Positions 12,801 to 22,470 of a stretch of 64,000 bases of DNA are shown piece by piece. The translations under genes and the position numbers were made by a program. Below the pieces are notes generated by a model, which saw only the letters and a list, made by a program, of their open reading frames with translations, did not search any database and was not told the origin of the DNA. Positions within the stretch are counted from its first letter, which is position 1. Each line of letters begins with the position of its first letter. Origin of the DNA: Hepsetus odoe (lineage: Eukaryota; Chordata; Actinopteri; Characiformes; Hepsetidae). The stretch is from NCBI GenBank assembly GCA_017165825.1, contig CM029386.1, forward strand, positions 2,207,823-2,271,822, in the 5' to 3' direction.

Positions 12801-15800
12801 AGGGATAAAATTGATCAGCCACACCATGGAGATATGGGAAAGAGTAGTGGAGGATAGGTTAGAAAAGATCTGCCAGATTAGTGAACATGAGTATGGTTTC
12901 TTGCTGAGAAAGAGCACTATAGATGTAATGTTTGCTCTGAAGGTGTTGATGGAGAAGTACAGAAAAGGTCAGAAAGAGTTGCATTGTGCCTTTGGTTAGA
13001 CAGGAGTTTTTATGGATGAAGATGTTTGCTGATGATATTGTGATCTGCACTGAGACTAGGGAGCAGCTTGAGGAGAATCTGGAGAGGTTGAGATATGCCC
13101 TAGAGAGGAGAGGAATAAAAGTGAGTAGGAGTGTGATTGAAAGGGAGGAAAGTGGAGTGGTTAGATGCAGGGGAGTAGAGGTGACAAAGGTGGAGGAGTT
13201 TAAATACTTGGCATCAACAGTTCAGTGTAACGGAAGAGAAGAGAAGTGAAGAAGAGAGTGCAGGCAGGTTGGAATGGGTGGAGAAGAGTGGCTGGAGTGA
13301 TTTGTGAGAGATGGGTACCAGCTTAACTCTAGCTGGTACCCATCGTAAAAGGGTAGGTTTACAGGACAACAGTGAGACCAGCTATGTTATACAGATTGGA
13401 GACGGTGGCACTGACGAAAAGCAGAGCTGGAGGTGTCAGAGTTAATGATGTTGAGATTCTTGTTGGGTGTGACGAGGATGGACAGGATTAGAAATGAGTA
13501 TATTAGAGGGACAGCTCAGGTTAGACGTCTTGGAGGCAAGGTTAGAGAAACAAGGTTGCGCTGGTTTGGACATGTACAGAGAAGAAATGAGGATTATATT
13601 GGGAGGAGGATGTTGAAGATGGAGCTGGCAGGAAAGAGAGAAGAGGAAGACCAAAGAGGATGGTTATTGACATGTTGAGAGAGGACATGCAGGTGGTTGG
13701 TTTGAAGGAGGAGGATGCAGAGGACAGGAAGAAATGAAGACAGTTGATCCGCTGTGATAACCCCTAAATGGGAGCTGCCAAAAGAAACAAAAAAAGAAGA
13801 TAGATTAAAGTTTAATTCTACCTTTATCTTTGAGCATATATTTACTTTTAACAAAATGTTGTTTAATTTTTCTTGCGCAGCCTCAGGTTTAAAATAGACC
13901 TTTAACTTTCTTGAAGACATTCATGTCCATTTTCAGTGGTCTAGTTATGGTCAGATCACATGACCAGTCATTTCTCTTAGCTGACCCATTTCTTTACTTA
14001 ATGTGCAAAGAAATAAAGATATTGCCTTACTTGTTATTATATTAGTTTAATTTATTATAACACTTATTAAGTGTTTGCTAAGACTGCAATTAATTACTAG
14101 TAACTATCAACTATTCTAGATTAACTGTTAACTAACGCATCCGTAGTTTGTAATAAAAGGCATTATATTTAATTTTATAATAACTTTTAATTAATTAGGA
14201 TTTTAAAAAGTAACAAAGTTTTTAATAAACCTTGTGTGTTGCATATTTATCATTATAGTAGTTACAAGCCAACAAGAGTGTTATCACAGAAAATATAAAT
14301 TTATATAATATACAACAGGAAATTATGTCAGCTGTGCAGGTTTTCATTAAGTTACTGTAAGATATCTCACTTAAATAACTTTCTGAAATAATTGTATGGT
14401 TATTCCTTGCACAGTCATTCTAAAATCTGAAGTTATCATGTCAAATATGTTTGGTGTTTGGCCTGGTTTGACGTTTTATCTGGTCTGTATTTCAGGAGCT
14501 GGTTTTCATGCTGGGAAGATTGCCATCATCTGCATTTCAGTTTTTGCTGTTGTCTTAGCTGTCTTTACAGCTTACATCTTGAAAGGTAATTTTGAAATGT
14601 ATTCTTAAAATATAAATGATAAGTTATACATTTATAATTAAAACATTTATTGAATAACTTTGTTTTAAAGGACAGTCTCAGTGTAACAGTGGCGGGCTGT
14701 GGGTAGGACATCAACATGGAGCCAGGGATCAGGAACACGACTTTTTTACTTATAGTGATCAAAACAAAACACAAGAAACTACAGAACCACCATTAACTTT
14801 CAAGCTGAACCTTTGTGAATGAGCCATGCTCTGTTCTGACTCATTGGGATTTAAATAGCAGCCCCAATGAAGCACACCTGTGCCTTCCTGAGCTCAGGTG
14901 TGCTCCATCAGAACAGAGCACCCTCTACTTTGCCAAAATGAAACCAAACTGTGACACTTAGTATTTTGGAGCATGTGCTTCAAAACTGCATGCCATCATG
15001 TTCACATGCTAATCATCAACACTCAAAAAACTAAACTCAAAAAAGGATCGGGAAATGTTCATTTACATTTACATTTGTGGTATTTAGCTGACACTCTTAT
15101 CCAGAGCGACTTCCATGTCCTAATTACAGGGACAGTCCCACCGGAGCAATTCAGAGTTAAGGGTCTTGCTCAGGGACCCAGTGGTGGTAGTGCCAGAGGT
15201 GGGATTCAATCCTGAGACCTCTTGAGTCATAGGCCCATAGGCAAGAACCCTACCACTAGGTCACCACCATCCATTAACTTTATTTAACGTTCATTAACTT
15301 TCCTGCAGCTCAGTTCCTCTGTAATTAATGTTCAGAATAGGAACAGATGCTACAACTGGGAGAACTCAGCGGTAACTTACTGCGTATTGTTCATAACAGA
15401 GTGCAGCCTGAACACATGCTGGATTTACCAGCAGTGATTGGTTAAAGAGGAAGGAATATCTGATTGAACATAATTATTATTTTGTGTTATTGTGATTATA
15501 GTCCATTAGGATACACACTATCAGATTATTTCTTATTGTTAGAAATCTCTTCAACTCTTATAAAATCCTTACATGGCAGCTAAACTTCCGATTTTACATG
15601 GAAATTGTTCTTTTTAGTCAGAGTGAAATACAGGGCTGAACATGTATTTAGTTTTATATCAAAATCACAATTTGAAAGAAACCAAATTTTAAAATGGCAA
15701 GGGCTGCAATTTAAATTATGTGTTATAACATCCAATATGGACAATAACAAAGTAAATCATTGCTATGCTTGTAAATCGACAGACTGGCAAATAGCAATTA

Positions 15801-18800
15801 GTATTTAAGTCTCATATGAAAAAAACAAAAAACAAAAAAAAAAAAACATTTTGGCAAAAAGGCCCTGGGTGAAAAATTTGACACATTTAAAGAAAAATAA
15901 TAAAACTGAAAATACTGGTTTAAAAAATTGTAAAAGTATTTTTCCAAATTCTTTAGCCCCAGTGAAACATGCAAATTAAGTGATCAAACATGTGTGAAAT
16001 CAGGGCAAACGTTACATTTTTTATGGTTGTAACATTGGGGTGGTGTGGGTAGGACATAAACTTAGTGCTGGGATTCTGTGACTGGACTTTATTAACCAAA
16101 CTGAGAATCACAAAACTCAAACACCAATATTGCAATGGAACTAACCCATGTGAATGACTGATGCTCTGCTCTAGGTGCCACTCACAATCGTGGGTGCATA
16201 ATCCAAAACAAAAGGCCTGCCCTCTAGGCAGTCACATGATCAAGAACAAGAAGCCATCTCCTTCTGCAGCACTCTTGTACCGTTCCAGTGAGCATGGTTC
16301 TGCTGCTGCAGTGTGAACATTATTCCTTCCAGCTTGGCAGTTCTTTCCAGTTCTCCTTGTCTCAGATTGCTGATTACCAGCAGCAGTGGTTTCTTTTCTT
16401 CAGTCCACTCCATCTGCATTTTCTCATGCTGTGTTTCACTTTCTACCAGTCTGTGCACCAGATCAGTGGTCTATGAGTCTGTCTTCTCTCTGTATGCTCT
16501 GGACGAATAGTCTTTGAGTCTCAACAGGGTCTAAAGTTTGGAAACTTGAGAGCTCACGGTTGCCACATGATTTATTTGTCACGGGGCGATGTTAAGGACT
16601 GGACTGCACAGAACTAAACATATTAACCAAAATAACAAATGTAAAACAAAGCCCGAGTAAATTCACAGTGCGCACACAGAATGACCAGCGCCCTGCTCCG
16701 ATTCACTGGGGCTTATATCCCCAGCCCCCGATGAAGCCCACCTGGCACCCAAGCTCAGGTGTGCACAATCAGAGCAGGGTGCCTCTACTGGCACAGGACC
16801 GTTACAGTACCCCTCCCCAAAGGCGCCTACTCCGGGGCGCCAGACCCTGCTTCATCCGAAGCAGGATCCCCCGAAAGGAGAGGGGTAGCAAACGTTCAAC
16901 AAAAAGTCCAAAGAAAGTCCAGTCGAAAGCTCTGCTCTCACCGCGGTCCTCAGGCAGGTTCGGCTGTGGCCCCTCGAAACCCCGCCTCCTCCGGCGGTCT
17001 GGATTGGACGCAGCCCCTCCTCCTCCGGCGGATGTGGACCTCGTCCCTCGAAGCCCCGCCACCTCCGCGGTGATGGCGGCTGTCCCTTCAGTCCCACCTT
17101 GTGCTGACACGTGAGCCGGCATCGCAGCCCCGCTTCCCCATGGGCTGCCGCGGGGGCCGGCTCCGCAGCCACGCCCTCCTGGTTGCTGGAGCTGGAACAG
17201 GCGCGACATCGGCCAATCCTGGGAGGGGAGCAGACCGCTCAACCCCTATCCCCCCAGCCTCCAGCACCTGGAGGGTCCGGTGGTCCTTCACGGACATCCC
17301 CACGGAGCTCTCGGCTCGCGACGTCCATCTGCGGCGGCTGGTCATTCTGTCACGGGGCGATGTTAAGGACTGGACGCCAACGCAGAGCCGAGCTTTGTAC
17401 TGGACTTTAATGACGGATAACATGCACAGAACTAAACATATTAACCAAAGTAATAAATGTAAAACAAAACCCGAGTAAATTCACAGTGCGCACACAGAAT
17501 GGCCAGCTCCCTGCTCTGATTCACTGGGGCTTATAACCCCAGCCCCAATGAAACACACCTGGCACCCAAGCTCAGGTGTGCACAATCAGAGCAGGGCGCC
17601 CTCTACTGGCACAGGACCGTTACATTATTGGTTCATTCAGCAACTTGCTTCTCACCTCCTCTAGCCTCTGCTCCAGGAATGATTTTTCTTTCAGTTGCTG
17701 GGTGATCTGCTAGTTCATGCAACTGATCTGTTCATTTCTATTTTCAATTTCAGAGAGAGGTACACTTTGTTTCATCTTGGCCTTTTTTAGATTTACTGAC
17801 CCGGGCATTAATTCTTCTAATTGTTCAAATTAGAATACTAATGCTTTCATTTAACAAAATAATTTGTTCATCCTTGTCTTTACTCTCCTTCTCAGACTCT
17901 AGGCATGTGCCTTGTTTATCCTTTAGTGTTTGACGAAGTTTAGCCATTTCATCCATTTTCTGCCGCTTGTCCCAAACAGGGTCGCAGGGGAGTGCTGGAG
18001 TCCAACCCAGCACACAGGACGGGGGACCCAGACAGGTCGCCAACCCATCGCAGGGAGGAGCGGGACGGGGACAGCACCTTGCTCAAGGGTACCTCAGGGC
18101 AACCTATTGGGAAGGGGTTAGAACCTCCGATCATGTGGCCAACACCCTAACCACTAGGCCACCGCTGCCCCTTCGAAGTTTAGCCAACTCCTCTAAATGA
18201 GAACACACCTCAGTTTTCCTGCAATTTTTTAATTGTGGCTTGGAGGGCGACTTCAAAAGGCACTGCTTTCTTCCAGGTTCTCATTCAAGTCCTTCAGGTC
18301 CTGTTTCAGTGCCTGAACTTTACTAACTTTGGTGGCAAGTTAATTCTCCATTCCTTGGAGCTACTCAGCAAGCAAATTTTTGCATGCATTTCCTCCTCCA
18401 AAATCCACAGCTACTTTTTTTAGACTCCTGAACAGTTTGTTCAATTCTTTGAACTTCGGATTTCCATCAGTTGTTTATGTAATCTCTGGCACTAACCTGG
18501 ACTTGAAGGTGCTCAGTCTCTGTCTTCTGCCCGGACCTTTCATTCAAAAGCTTCCTTGCTCTTTGAAGGAGCTGCCATCCATGATGCAGCCTCAGCAAAC
18601 TTGAGTGGGTTCATTGGATTGATTTGCAGTAGATTTCTCAGTGATCTTGGTGAAGTAGTCTGTTGTGTTAGGCTTCTCTGTGGACTTGTGAACTGGCATT
18701 GCAACCCCGCCTCCTGGGACTAATGCAGAAGCCGGCTCTTTGTATCTTGGGGCAATGGTGGCTTAGTTAGTTTTGGTTAGGGACAAGGCCCCAGGATCAG

Positions 18801-21800
18801 AAGTTTTTGGGTTTGAATCCCAGACCAGTAGGTTGTCCTGAGGTACCGTTGAGCAATGTTATGTTAATCACTGCTCCCTGGGCACTTTAAATAACTCTGA
18901 TCTTGTGTCTCGGTGTGCTTTTTCTCAATGACAAGTAGTAACTTTCACTGATATGATGAGAAAGAAATCACATGCTTTACATTCTTATAAACATATAAAC
19001 CCTCACAGAATTTGTGAGGGATACATATTCCGTTTCAGTCTCTGGGAAATGGTGGGTTTGGAAGTTTACACTGTCTCTCATTTCAGATAAATATTCTAAA
19101 CAGCAGCTCTCTTCAGCCCAGTGCTCAGTCATCACCTACATGCGTCTGAACTCCCAGTATTAGAAGAAAGAGTTTAACCTGAAGAACTTCAACACATCAG
19201 AGGAGGGTTACAGACGACTCATCCCAGCGGCCACAAACTACAGAAAGGCTCAGTGAGTGTTTATTATAAATATTATTATGCTGAAGTTAGTTTTATGATA
19301 GGGGCAGTTGTGGCTTAGTGGTCAGGGCGTTGGCCACATGATCGGGGGTTCGAACCCCTTCCCAATAGGTTACCCTGAGGTACCCTTGAGTAAGGTGCTA
19401 TCCCTGTCTTGCTCCTCCCTGCGATGGGTTGGTGACCTGTCCAGGGTGTGTCCCCTGTCCTTCTGGGTTGGACTCCAGCACTCCCCCGCAACCCCGTTTG
19501 GGACAAGCGGCAGAAAATGGATGGATGGATGGATGGAAGGATGGATAGTCTTATGATCTGTGGCCTGTTTAATAAACCTTCACACAAACCTGCAGCAGGG
19601 GGCAGCTGTTGAAAGCACACAGAGAGCAGTGATGGGGACAGTACATTCTCAAGGGTACCTCAGTGCAACCTACTAATCTAGGAATCAAACCCATGATCTT
19701 CTGAACCAGGGGCCAACTCCCTAACCACTAGAGAGTCAAGGAATACTCGGATTAGTATCTTAAGATAAACAGTTTTTTTTTTTAAATTAATTTTTAATTT
19801 ATTTAATGTATGTTTATTTTCCTGTCCTCTCATTCTGAGAGACTTCTTGCACAAATCCTGTTTGGCTGTCAAATAAATGTGAGACTGATCTGTTATTACT
19901 TTTCCTGTAAATCCTGGGAAACCTGTGAGTAAGGCATTACATTTTGGGGAAAATTAAAGAATCAAGTACAGAACCATGTGTAGAAATGAAGTAAATAGAA
20001 GTTTTTAAAAATATTTAATGTAAATCCAAATGCAATACAGTTTCTCAATTTTCATATTTCATTAAAATACTTTATCTGTAGATTTGCTGGGTGTAGTCTT
20101 TCAAAACAGTCCATAGAAACTCTGGCTAGAGCTCTACAATCAGAAAACTCCTCCCTGAAAGATCTGGACCTCAGTAACAATGACCTGCAGGATTCAGGAG
20201 TGGAGCTAATCTCTGCTGGACTGAAGAGTTCACACTGTAAACTGGAGACTCTCAGGTCAGATTTACAGCACACAGTGATGTTCTTCAGTTTTTCACTAGA
20301 ACTGTGTAAATATGTAAATGTTATTTTTGTATTTCTGTCTGAGCTTCTGTATGAAGTGTTGTATTTACTCTTCTTTTACAGACTCTCTGTGTGTAAACTC
20401 AGTAAACACTCCTGTGAATCCCTGCAATCAGTTCTATATTCAGAAAACTCCCTGAAAGATCTGGACCTCAGTAACAATAACCTGCAGGATTCAGGAATGG
20501 AGCTGCTCTCTGCTGGACTGAAGAGTTCACACTGTAAACTGGAGACACTCAGGTCAGATTTCTGCCACTTTCTATCAAGTCTCAGTCAGGAATTCAGTTC
20601 AGTCCTCTCTGCATGTCCTCTCTCACCATGTCCATAAACCTCCTCTATGGTTTTCCTCTTTTCCTCTTTCCTACCAGCTCCATCTTCAACATTCTCTTCC
20701 CAATATAATCCTCATCTCTCCTTTGGACATGTCCAAATCAATGCAACCATGCTTCTCTAACTTTGTCTCCAAGACATCTAATCTGTGCTGACCCTCTAAA
20801 ATATTCATTTCTAATCCTGTCCATCCTCGTCACATCGAGTGCAAATATCAGCATCTTTAACTCTGACACCTCCAGCTCCTTCTGTTTTTCCATCACTGCC
20901 ACTAGTGGTCTAGTGGTAGGGTACTTGCCTATGGACCTATGGCTCAAGAGGTCCCAGGTATGAATCCCTCCTCTGGCACTACCACCACTGGGTCCCTGAG
21001 CAAAACCCTTAACCCTGAAATGCTCCAGGGGTGACTGTCCCTGTAATTAGGACGTGTAAGTTGCTCTGGATAAGAGCGTCTGCTAAATGCTGTAAATGTC
21101 TCCAACCTTTTCAACATAGCTGGCCTCACTGCTGTCCTGTAAATTTTCCCTTTTACTCTCGCTGTTACCTGTCTGTCACAGATCACTCCAGCCACTCTTC
21201 TCCACCCATTCCAGCCTGCCTGCACTCTCTTCTTTATCTCTTCCACACTCACCGTTACTCTGAACTGTTGATCCCAAGTATTTAAACTCCTCGCACCTTT
21301 GTCACCTCTACTCCCTGCATCTTTACCATTCCACTTTCATCCTTTTCATTCACACTCCTACTCACTTTCATTCCTCTCCTCTCTAGAGCAGATCTCCATC
21401 TCTCCAGGTTCTCTTCAAGCTGCCCCTACTATCACTGCAGATCACAATATCATCAACAAACATCAATGTCCATGGAGACTCCTGTCTAACCTCGTTAGCC
21501 AACCTGTCCATTACTATTGCAAAGAAGAACGGGCTCAGTGCTGATTCTTGATGTAATCCAACCTCTACCTTAAATGAATCCATCACTTCCACTGCAGATC
21601 TCACCACTGTTACACTGTCATTATAAATATCCTGAACTACTCTCACATACTTGTCTGCCACTCCTGACTTCCTCCTACAAAACCACAACTCCTCTCTAGA
21701 CACCCTGTCATCTGCTTTCCCCAAGTCCACAAAGGCAAAATGCAACTCCTTCTGATCTTCTCCGTACTTCTCCATCAACACGCTCAGAGCAAACATTGCA

Positions 21801-22470
21801 TCTGTAGTGTTGCTCAGCATGAAACCATACAGCTGTTCACTTATCATCATCACTTTTCTTAACCTAGCTTCCACTACTCTTTCCTATAACTTCATGTTGT
21901 GACTGATCAACTTTATCCCTTTATAGTTACTACAGCTCTGTGCATCACCCTTATTGTTCTATTCTTCTATATCCAGTGCACTTTGTCTCCACTCTTCAGG
22001 CATGTTTAAATATTACATAAAGCAGTCATTGCACTCTTTCATTCTTTATTGATTAAAATGAAGGTTGATAATTTCAATAGAACTCTGTGTTTCTCATTGC
22101 AATGAACTCTATCCATTTGTGCTTACTCTGGTTGTTAAATCTGATCAGCTCCACTGATCTTATAGGTGCACACCGTTGACTGTAGTTGATCTTTTTTCCT
22201 CTTCATTACTGAACCCTATCCAGCAGGTATTATCTGGGTGACCGTTCTCAGCTCTTCTATTGAATGTGTCTGTGTTTAATTTACCCTCCTCTACAGATTA
22301 GTTTACTGTAATCTTGGGAAAAAGACATGTGAATATCTGGGATCAGTTTTACAAAATGAGACCTTGGCCCTGAAAGAATTGGATCTCAGTAAGAACACCC
22401 TGCAGGACTCAGGAATGGATGCATTCTCTACTGGGCTGAAGGGTTCACACTGTCAACTGGAGATTCTCAG
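3758..22470 (+). CDS. Chimeric IgV-transmembrane-NLR/LRR receptor, copy 1 (gene model, 3' end not found)
   Basis: Seven coding exons with consensus splice sites lie in order: 3758-3817 signal peptide, 7087-7446 IgV, 14496-14585 transmembrane, 19087-19252 NLR-type pre-LRR linker, 20082-20255, 20382-20552 and 22297-22470 LRRs. Coding starts at 3760. Phases chain without conflict: phase 1 after the first three exons, phase 2 from the linker onward. The predicted product is type I, with a butyrophilin-like IgV domain outside and ribonuclease-inhibitor-type LRRs in the cytosol, with no NACHT. One TAG in the linker exon interrupts the frame, so this copy may be a pseudogene or carry a sequencing error. 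Introns hold elements A, B, H/G, RTE LINEs and SINEs. Joining these exons into one transcript is inference; a B30.2 or further LRR exons could follow. Confidence 0.6.
4039..4360 (-). repeat. 3' LTR of element A
   Basis: 322 bases, TGTAACGG...CATGACA on the plus strand. On the minus strand it carries the CAGAACAGAG / CTCTGTTCTG inverted-repeat arms, a TATTTAAG box and an AATAAA near the 3' end. It is preceded on the minus strand by a G-rich tract (4361-4375) like the polypurine tract of element D. Confidence 0.8.
4650..4797 (-). pseudogene. eRF1 (ETF1)-like fragment carried by element A
   Basis: Minus-strand codons read DKKEEINIELEPFHPISTSL, then a stretch containing FHTKAPTAVLSNSKYGF and ending VIDGSG. 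This matches, residue for residue with conservative changes, the central part of eukaryotic release factor 1 around its EPFKPINTSLYL and FGFIVIDGSG motifs, upstream of GGQ. About 50 residues are present; similarity stops right after GSG. No other copy in the window has it, so it looks like a host fragment picked up by this element or its lineage. It cannot act as a release factor: the GGQ domain is missing. The match is from memory of the family. Confidence 0.75.
4980..6460 (-). pseudogene. Coiled-coil cargo of element A
   Basis: Several minus-strand frames joined by frameshifts encode a heptad-rich coiled coil, including QLQKSNQSEVCSLQEELAKV, DEQISGMNSQIKQQKELLTR and AKVATMQGQLNRNRAELKQV. 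The same order of blocks occurs in element D (DEQISCMNV..., METERKAL..., EAKIATMEEQLNQTRAEL). It resembles large mitotic coiled-coil proteins in general character; the donor gene is not identified. Confidence 0.6.
7087..7446 (+). CDS. IgV (butyrophilin/MOG-like) exon of receptor copy 1
   Basis: Exactly 120 codons in phase 1-1, with acceptor tttctgcag and donor gag|gtaaga. It contains the V-set landmarks: Cys in DLVLPCSLQP, Trp in MVEWNRLGL, and DEGVYQC with the second Cys. VHLYEDHEDRKEIQMESYKG is the C'-D region typical of fish butyrophilin/MOG-like V domains. The frame is intact. Homologous exons lie at 41794-42150 (intact) and at four damaged sites on the minus strand. Surface ligand recognition is inferred from the family. 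Confidence 0.85.
8381..8775 (-). repeat. 3' LTR of element B
   Basis: 395 bases, TGTAACGG to GTGACA, longer than the other B LTR because it has more copies of the roughly 40-base U3 block. An ACTG tetranucleotide run (8490-8521) lies inside, as in the partner LTR (about 12135-12162). Confidence 0.8.
9278..10680 (-). pseudogene. ASPM-like IQ repeats and coiled coil of element B (frameshifted)
   Basis: Minus-strand fragments include MKTRQTLKLKHQAAT (10472 downward), SAIRIQATFRGYLVRRN and AAVIVQAAGRVHQQRSVF (10074 downward), then EKLEAQLAALEEQLSRTTAE and MVQDHNIALQAELRG (9472 downward). They match the same blocks in the long open frame of element D, but with several frameshifts and stops. Confidence 0.65.
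10980..11720 (-). repeat. GC-rich minisatellite-like coding repeat in element B
   Basis: A very GC-rich stretch of imperfect repeats built on 'gcgctgag...cgcggggacgcc', the counterpart of the 39-bp and 30-bp coding repeats of element F (38537-39130). Overlapping long open frames on both strands are a by-product of the repeat. Confidence 0.6.
12044..12385 (-). repeat. 5' LTR of element B
   Basis: 342 bases, TGTAACGG to GTGACA on the plus strand. The ATG of the internal frame lies 2-3 bases inside its inner edge, as in elements D and F. Confidence 0.8.
13796..14495. other. Intron sequence without recognised feature
   Basis: AT-rich sequence between the RTE copy and the transmembrane exon. No gene, RNA or transposon recognised. 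Confidence 0.5.
14496..14585 (+). CDS. Transmembrane exon of receptor copy 1
   Basis: A 90-base phase 1-1 exon (acceptor gtatttcag, donor aaag|gtaatt) encoding a short stalk, then the hydrophobic run IAIICISVFAVVLAVFTAYI ending in a stop-transfer Leu-Lys. The counterpart at 37010-37099 is the same length and nearly the same sequence. Confidence 0.75.
14682..14956 (-). repeat. Solo LTR of the retroelement family
   Basis: 275 bases, TGTAACAG to GTGACA, with the complementary arms tgctctgttctga / tcagaacagagca and a TTTAAAT box. The flanks CTCAG and CTTAG form a near-perfect 5-bp target duplication. It lies just downstream of the transmembrane exon. Confidence 0.75.
15059..15275 (-). mobile_element. 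tRNA-derived SINE, family 1
   Basis: The tail at the left reads as the reverse of 'gagtgtcagctaaat', a variant of the fish 'gagcgtctgctaaat' SINE tail. The tRNA-like head is at the right, with a degenerate B box (GGTCTCAGGATTGAATCC on the minus strand). Confidence 0.75.
15300..16020. other. Intron sequence without recognised feature
   Basis: AT-rich, with short A-runs. Nothing recognised. Confidence 0.5.
16577..17624 (-). mobile_element. Miniature LTR retroelement G (TRIM-like)
   Basis: 1048 bases with LTRs at 16577-16806 and 17348-17624 (TGTCACGGGG...CCGTTACA) and exact TTATT target duplications (16572-16576, 17625-17629). The interior is only about 540 bases. Its 5' start (minus strand from 17347) shares the leader GAATGA..AGCCGCC and TGGACGTCGCGAGCC with elements F and D, so it is related, but no IQ or coiled-coil cargo is present. 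Before the 3' LTR the minus strand has a G-rich tract (gggaggggtac). It is inserted in element H. Confidence 0.85.
17947..18176 (-). mobile_element. tRNA-derived SINE, family 2
   Basis: Tail at left ('ccattttctgccgcttgtcc', the reverse of 'gggacaagcggcagaaaatgg'), tRNA-like head at right. Flanked by the duplication cgaagtttagcca (about 17934-17946 and 18174-18186) within the coiled-coil sequence of element H. Confidence 0.85.
18757..18952 (+). mobile_element. tRNA-derived SINE, family 3
   Basis: The head 'ggggcaatggtggctta' with a B-box-like 'gggtttgaatccc' is followed by the 'ctgctccctgggc' core and ends near 'caatgacaag...ctttcact'. Confidence 0.7.
19087..19252 (+). pseudogene. NLR-type pre-LRR exon of receptor copy 1 (one stop)
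   Basis: A 166-base exon, acceptor catttcag, donor near ca|gtgagt. Read in the phase left by the transmembrane exon it gives SSAQCSVITYMRLNSQY, a TAG, then EFNLKNFNTSEEGYRRLIPA. This resembles the segment joining the effector core to the LRRs in fish NLRC3-like proteins. The stop replaces a GAG in the minus-strand copy at 35757-35900, so it is a point change, not a wrong frame. Confidence 0.65.
19301..19543 (+). mobile_element. tRNA-derived SINE, family 2
   Basis: Head ggggcagttgtggcttagtg, B box ggttcgaacccc, tail gcggcagaaaatggatggat. Short target duplication ttatgat on both sides. Lies in the intron between the linker and first LRR exon. Confidence 0.8.
20082..20255 (+). CDS. LRR exon 1 of receptor copy 1
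   Basis: Canonical 174-base fish NLR LRR exon in phase 2-2, starting with FAGCSLSKQS, then LKDLDLSNNDLQDSGVELIS and ending SSHCKLETLR. The asparagine ladder and the Cys near the end are typical of ribonuclease-inhibitor-type LRRs. Acceptor tctgtag, donor ctcag|gtcag. Confidence 0.8.
20382..20552 (+). CDS. LRR exon 2 of receptor copy 1
   Basis: A 171-base exon in phase 2-2, beginning LSVCKLSKHSC, containing DLSNNNLQDSGMELLSAGLK and ending SSHCKLETLR. It lies 126 bases after LRR exon 1. Its acceptor follows a pyrimidine-rich tract. Confidence 0.8.
20603..22020 (-). mobile_element. RTE-type LINE copy 2
   Basis: On the minus strand it carries RT blocks (ISEQLYGFMLSNTTDAMFAL, ELHFAFVDLGKADDRVSREE) and the C-terminal VSELKMLIFALDVTRMDRIR part. 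It is 5' truncated and interrupted by a family 1 SINE. Confidence 0.75.
20903..21098 (+). mobile_element. tRNA-derived SINE, family 1, inside RTE copy 2
   Basis: Head 'tggtctagtggtagggtac' with B-box-like 'ggtatgaatccc', tail 'gataagagcgtctgctaaat'. Its orientation is opposite to the host LINE. Confidence 0.8.
22297..22470 (+). CDS. LRR exon 3 of receptor copy 1
   Basis: A 174-base exon in phase 2-2, beginning LVYCNLGKKTCEYL and containing ELDLSKNTLQDSGMDAF and GSHCQLEILR. It is more diverged than the first two LRRs and separated from them by an RTE insertion (20603-22020). No later exon was recognised before the gap. Confidence 0.75.

Larger units (their letters stand above)
7645..13795 (+). 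mobile_element. RTE-type LINE copy 1, split by element B
   Basis: Outside element B (8381-12385) the sequence encodes broken RTE-type polyprotein pieces. They are an endonuclease-like part (VNTYFKKREKHRVTYKSGG near 7920), RT fragments such as ISEQEYGFLLRKST, a FADDIVIC box near 12735 and again near 13030, and the C-terminal DRIRNEYIRGTAQVRRLGGK. The stretch 12771-13035 repeats parts already present upstream, an internal duplication. The RTE assignment relies on the well-known C-terminal GHVQRR...GRRMLKMEL motif. Confidence 0.75.
16028..18752 (-). mobile_element. LTR retroelement H, old coiled-coil copy hosting element G
   Basis: Starts with a degenerate LTR (about 16028-16229, TGTAACATTGG, with 'tttattaacc' near its R region). 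Coiled-coil codons follow on the minus strand, such as ERTAKLEGIMFTLQQQNHAH (16458 downward), and continue after element G with KQSVPL/DEQII-like blocks near 17750-17930. Interruptions are element G (16577-17624), SINE 17947-18176 and, at the right edge, SINE 18757. No IQ repeats and no clear 5' LTR. The interior resembles element C more than B, D or F. Confidence 0.55.
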
